Position numbers and translations under genes: made by a program. This document shows, piece by piece, positions 27,102-28,789 of a DNA stretch of 28,789 nucleotides. The DNA is from Amphimedon queenslandica (Eukaryota; Porifera; Demospongiae; Haplosclerida; Niphatidae): assembly GCF_000090795.2 (NCBI RefSeq), contig NW_003546321.1, positions 14,639 to 43,427 of the forward strand, written 5' to 3'. The first letter of the stretch is position 1, and each line of letters begins with the position of its first letter. The notes beneath the pieces are model-generated. The model saw only the letters and a program-made list of their open reading frames with translations. It did no database searches and had not been told where the DNA came from.

Positions 27102-28150
27102 AATTTGTATATATAACTAATATGATAGGGGAGTATGAGTAACACATAAGCCCTCTGGTGAATTTCAGCAGGCGAGTCCACACACTATGGTGCTTTATTA
27201 TGTATGTCGATGAATTGACAGTACCATACATTTCCCTAAAAACATCTTAAAAAGGCAAGTGTAGTACATTCAATATTGTGACCAGAGCCAAAGAAACTCT
27301 AAAAATGACTGTGATGTAAGCAATACTGAATTTTATAGAATAACCAAAGAATTGCCAAAGGAGATGCTACAAAATTGCTTAAACTTGTAATTGTTTTAAA
27401 GAATTAATACATGACATGATTTTACTGCACCATATCCCAGTCATTTAATTCCTGAATCACAGATTCAGGACACTAGGAGCTACTAACTTTTCCGCCAACT
27501 ATTAAATCTATGAGGCAGACTAAAACAATTATGAATTTTTCATTATGCTACAAAGCATCAACTGCATATTTCGACTATTCAGGCTCTTTGTCAGCCATTG
27601 CATCAAGCTTGTACTTAGTATAAGAATAGCCCTTTGAAGCATCAATCACAGTCAAGCACCGCTGCTCCGCCAGTAGTCTAGTCAAGTTTACGATAGTCTT
27701 AATTTATGATAGATAGTCCATGGCTCTGTTCAAAATTCTAGACACCGCAGAATGTTACATGTTCACTCTGTATACATGTTTGTATGTTCCATGTCACTTG
27801 TTCTGCATTCTTTGTGACATTCTGCATTTTAGTAATGACCTAAGTGACTAAATACCATCAAACTTGAGGGCAATGGCTGGTTATTAATGTGCTGTTGAAT
27901 TAAGTTATGAGCTTAAACTGTGTGAAACTACTTGTGTTTTGTTTTCTTAATTCAATCACAATGGATGCTACAACCTTAAAGTTTATGTACAAATAAAATC
28001 ATTTCTATGTTGAGTGCACTAAGGTAAAACAGTACCTTCATTTTGCTCTATAAATAGATAAAACTTAATTTCATCAATTTCCTAGTATTTTCGGTTTGAT
28101 GATTCTATTCACAAAAATGCTTGAATCCATCCTATAAAAATTGTAAAAAA
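27102..28150. other. 1-kb stretch with no recognised gene
   Basis: AT-rich. It holds a perfect 9-bp stem, TCCTGAATC / GATTCAGGA (27450-27470, loop ACA), and an inverted GCAGAATGT / ACATTCTGC pair (about 27751 and 27818). Neither has boundaries that define an element. Confidence 0.4.
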
Positions 28151-28427
28151 AACAAGATTGAGTAGGATTTAGAACAAATTTGTAAAAAAGTAACAGAAAA
28201 AAGACAAGTACGATTTCAAACGACCAACGAAAATACAAATGAAAATCCTACTCTCATGATGCAAATTCTACTCTACATTAAACGTTCAACATTATTATGT
28301 AAAAATTTATGATGTCACAAGAGTATGATTTTTATTTTGAATTTTCGTTGGTCGTTTGAAATCCTTCTTTTCTTTGTTTCTGTTACTTTTTTTACAAAAT
28401 TGTTCTAGAATCCTACTCCATCTTGTT
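28151..28427. mobile_element. Foldback MITE 3
   Basis: A 277-bp near-palindrome. The left arm starts AACAAGATTGAGTAGGATTT and the right arm ends with a near-exact complement. Arms of about 110-120 bp include GTAACAGAAA and CAAACGACCAACGAAAA. It shares GATGCAAATTCTACTCT and GACAAGTA-x-GATTT-x-AAAC with MITE 1, so the two are members of one family. The minus-strand open frame at 28307-28507 is incidental. Confidence 0.87.
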
Positions 28428-28789
28428 CTTCTAAATTTTTTATGTTCTTGTTTCTGTTCATTTTTTAATATTTGTAATATATTTTTCAGATGTTGTTGAT
28501 TGCCCATTTTGGTGAATGCTATCAGTATTCAGTGAAGCATGATATAATAATAATCTTGACACAAATCCTTGTTCAAGAAGCTGCTTTTAAAATACAATTT
28601 ATTGATCAGACATTACACTGCCACTAAGCATTGCAGTTGATTGAAGCATAACTAGATAAAAAATTGCTGCTTTGTCCCTGTTGTGAAAGTTCTAGACTGA
28701 AGCTCCTGTCTTATCTTTTCTCTTTGTTGCTCTCGGACCGATTAGCGCCTTCTCACTTTGTGATAATCAATATTTAACAAAAATCTCGT
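28428..28789. other. Right edge, no recognised gene
   Basis: AT-rich sequence without a coding frame or repeat structure that I can define. Confidence 0.4.

Noticed and set aside
28307-28507. Lys-rich minus-strand frame
   Set aside because: It lies on the right arm of foldback MITE 3 and adjoining T-rich DNA; Lys richness reflects poly-A.
1-28789. tRNA, rRNA or other structured RNA genes
   Set aside because: No tRNA-like internal promoter pair or rRNA segment was recognised by eye; a covariance-model scan would be decisive.

Overview
This window is eukaryotic nuclear DNA from an animal, and nearly all of it is a graveyard of transposable elements. There is no operon structure or ribosome binding site pattern. 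The coding stretches contain short spliceosomal introns of about 48 to 74 nt, and the elements are of metazoan type: BED-finger hAT, HUH/PIF1 Helitron, DUF4371 hAT, a P-element/THAP9-like transposase, a PHD-APE-RT LINE and foldback MITEs. The AT richness, the roughly 50-nt introns and the resemblance of several proteins to families abundant in sponges and cnidarians suggest a demosponge or another early-branching animal. That assignment is an inference. I see no intact single-copy host gene.

Layout. Positions 1-598 are unassigned and hold one hydrophobic open frame running off the left edge. 607-2939 is a complete but dead hAT element of the BED/ZBED type, with terminal inverted repeats and a perfect 8-bp target duplication. 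About 3054-10278 is a decayed autonomous Helitron: coding tandem repeats of 180 bp and 45 bp, a zinc-ribbon-like segment, DUF6570, the Helitron_like_N domain, a Rep with its HUH and YxxxY motifs still legible, then a PIF1 helicase and a candidate hairpin-CTAG 3' end. 10685-11542 holds unrecognised minus-strand frames. 12731-13064 is a foldback MITE. 13247-15083 is a broken DUF4371/ZMYM1-type hAT transposase that contains a small TA-flanked MITE at 14225-14437.

The best find is 15091-19819, a 4.7-kb element bounded by 77-bp inverted repeats (about 88 percent identical by eye). It carries a multi-exon P-element/THAP9-like transposase on the plus strand and a second, unrecognised, lysine-rich protein on the minus strand, arranged convergently. 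One intron of the transposase has been enlarged from a calculated 49 nt to 571 nt by a 514-bp hAT-type MITE (16228-16741). That MITE is packed with GGGCTT/AAGCCC motifs and has an almost perfect 8-bp target duplication.

19820 to about 22040 shows no gene. About 22040-26240 is a non-LTR retrotransposon with PHD-finger ORF1, AP-endonuclease and reverse transcriptase, ending in a (TTA)n tail, broken by frameshifts and with an active-site His replaced by Tyr. Two more foldback MITEs lie at 26821-27101 and 28151-28427; together with the first they share sequence cores and look like one diverging family.

Every autonomous element seen is inactivated by several stops or frameshifts, so the genes are relics. 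The small non-autonomous elements depend for mobility on transposases encoded elsewhere.
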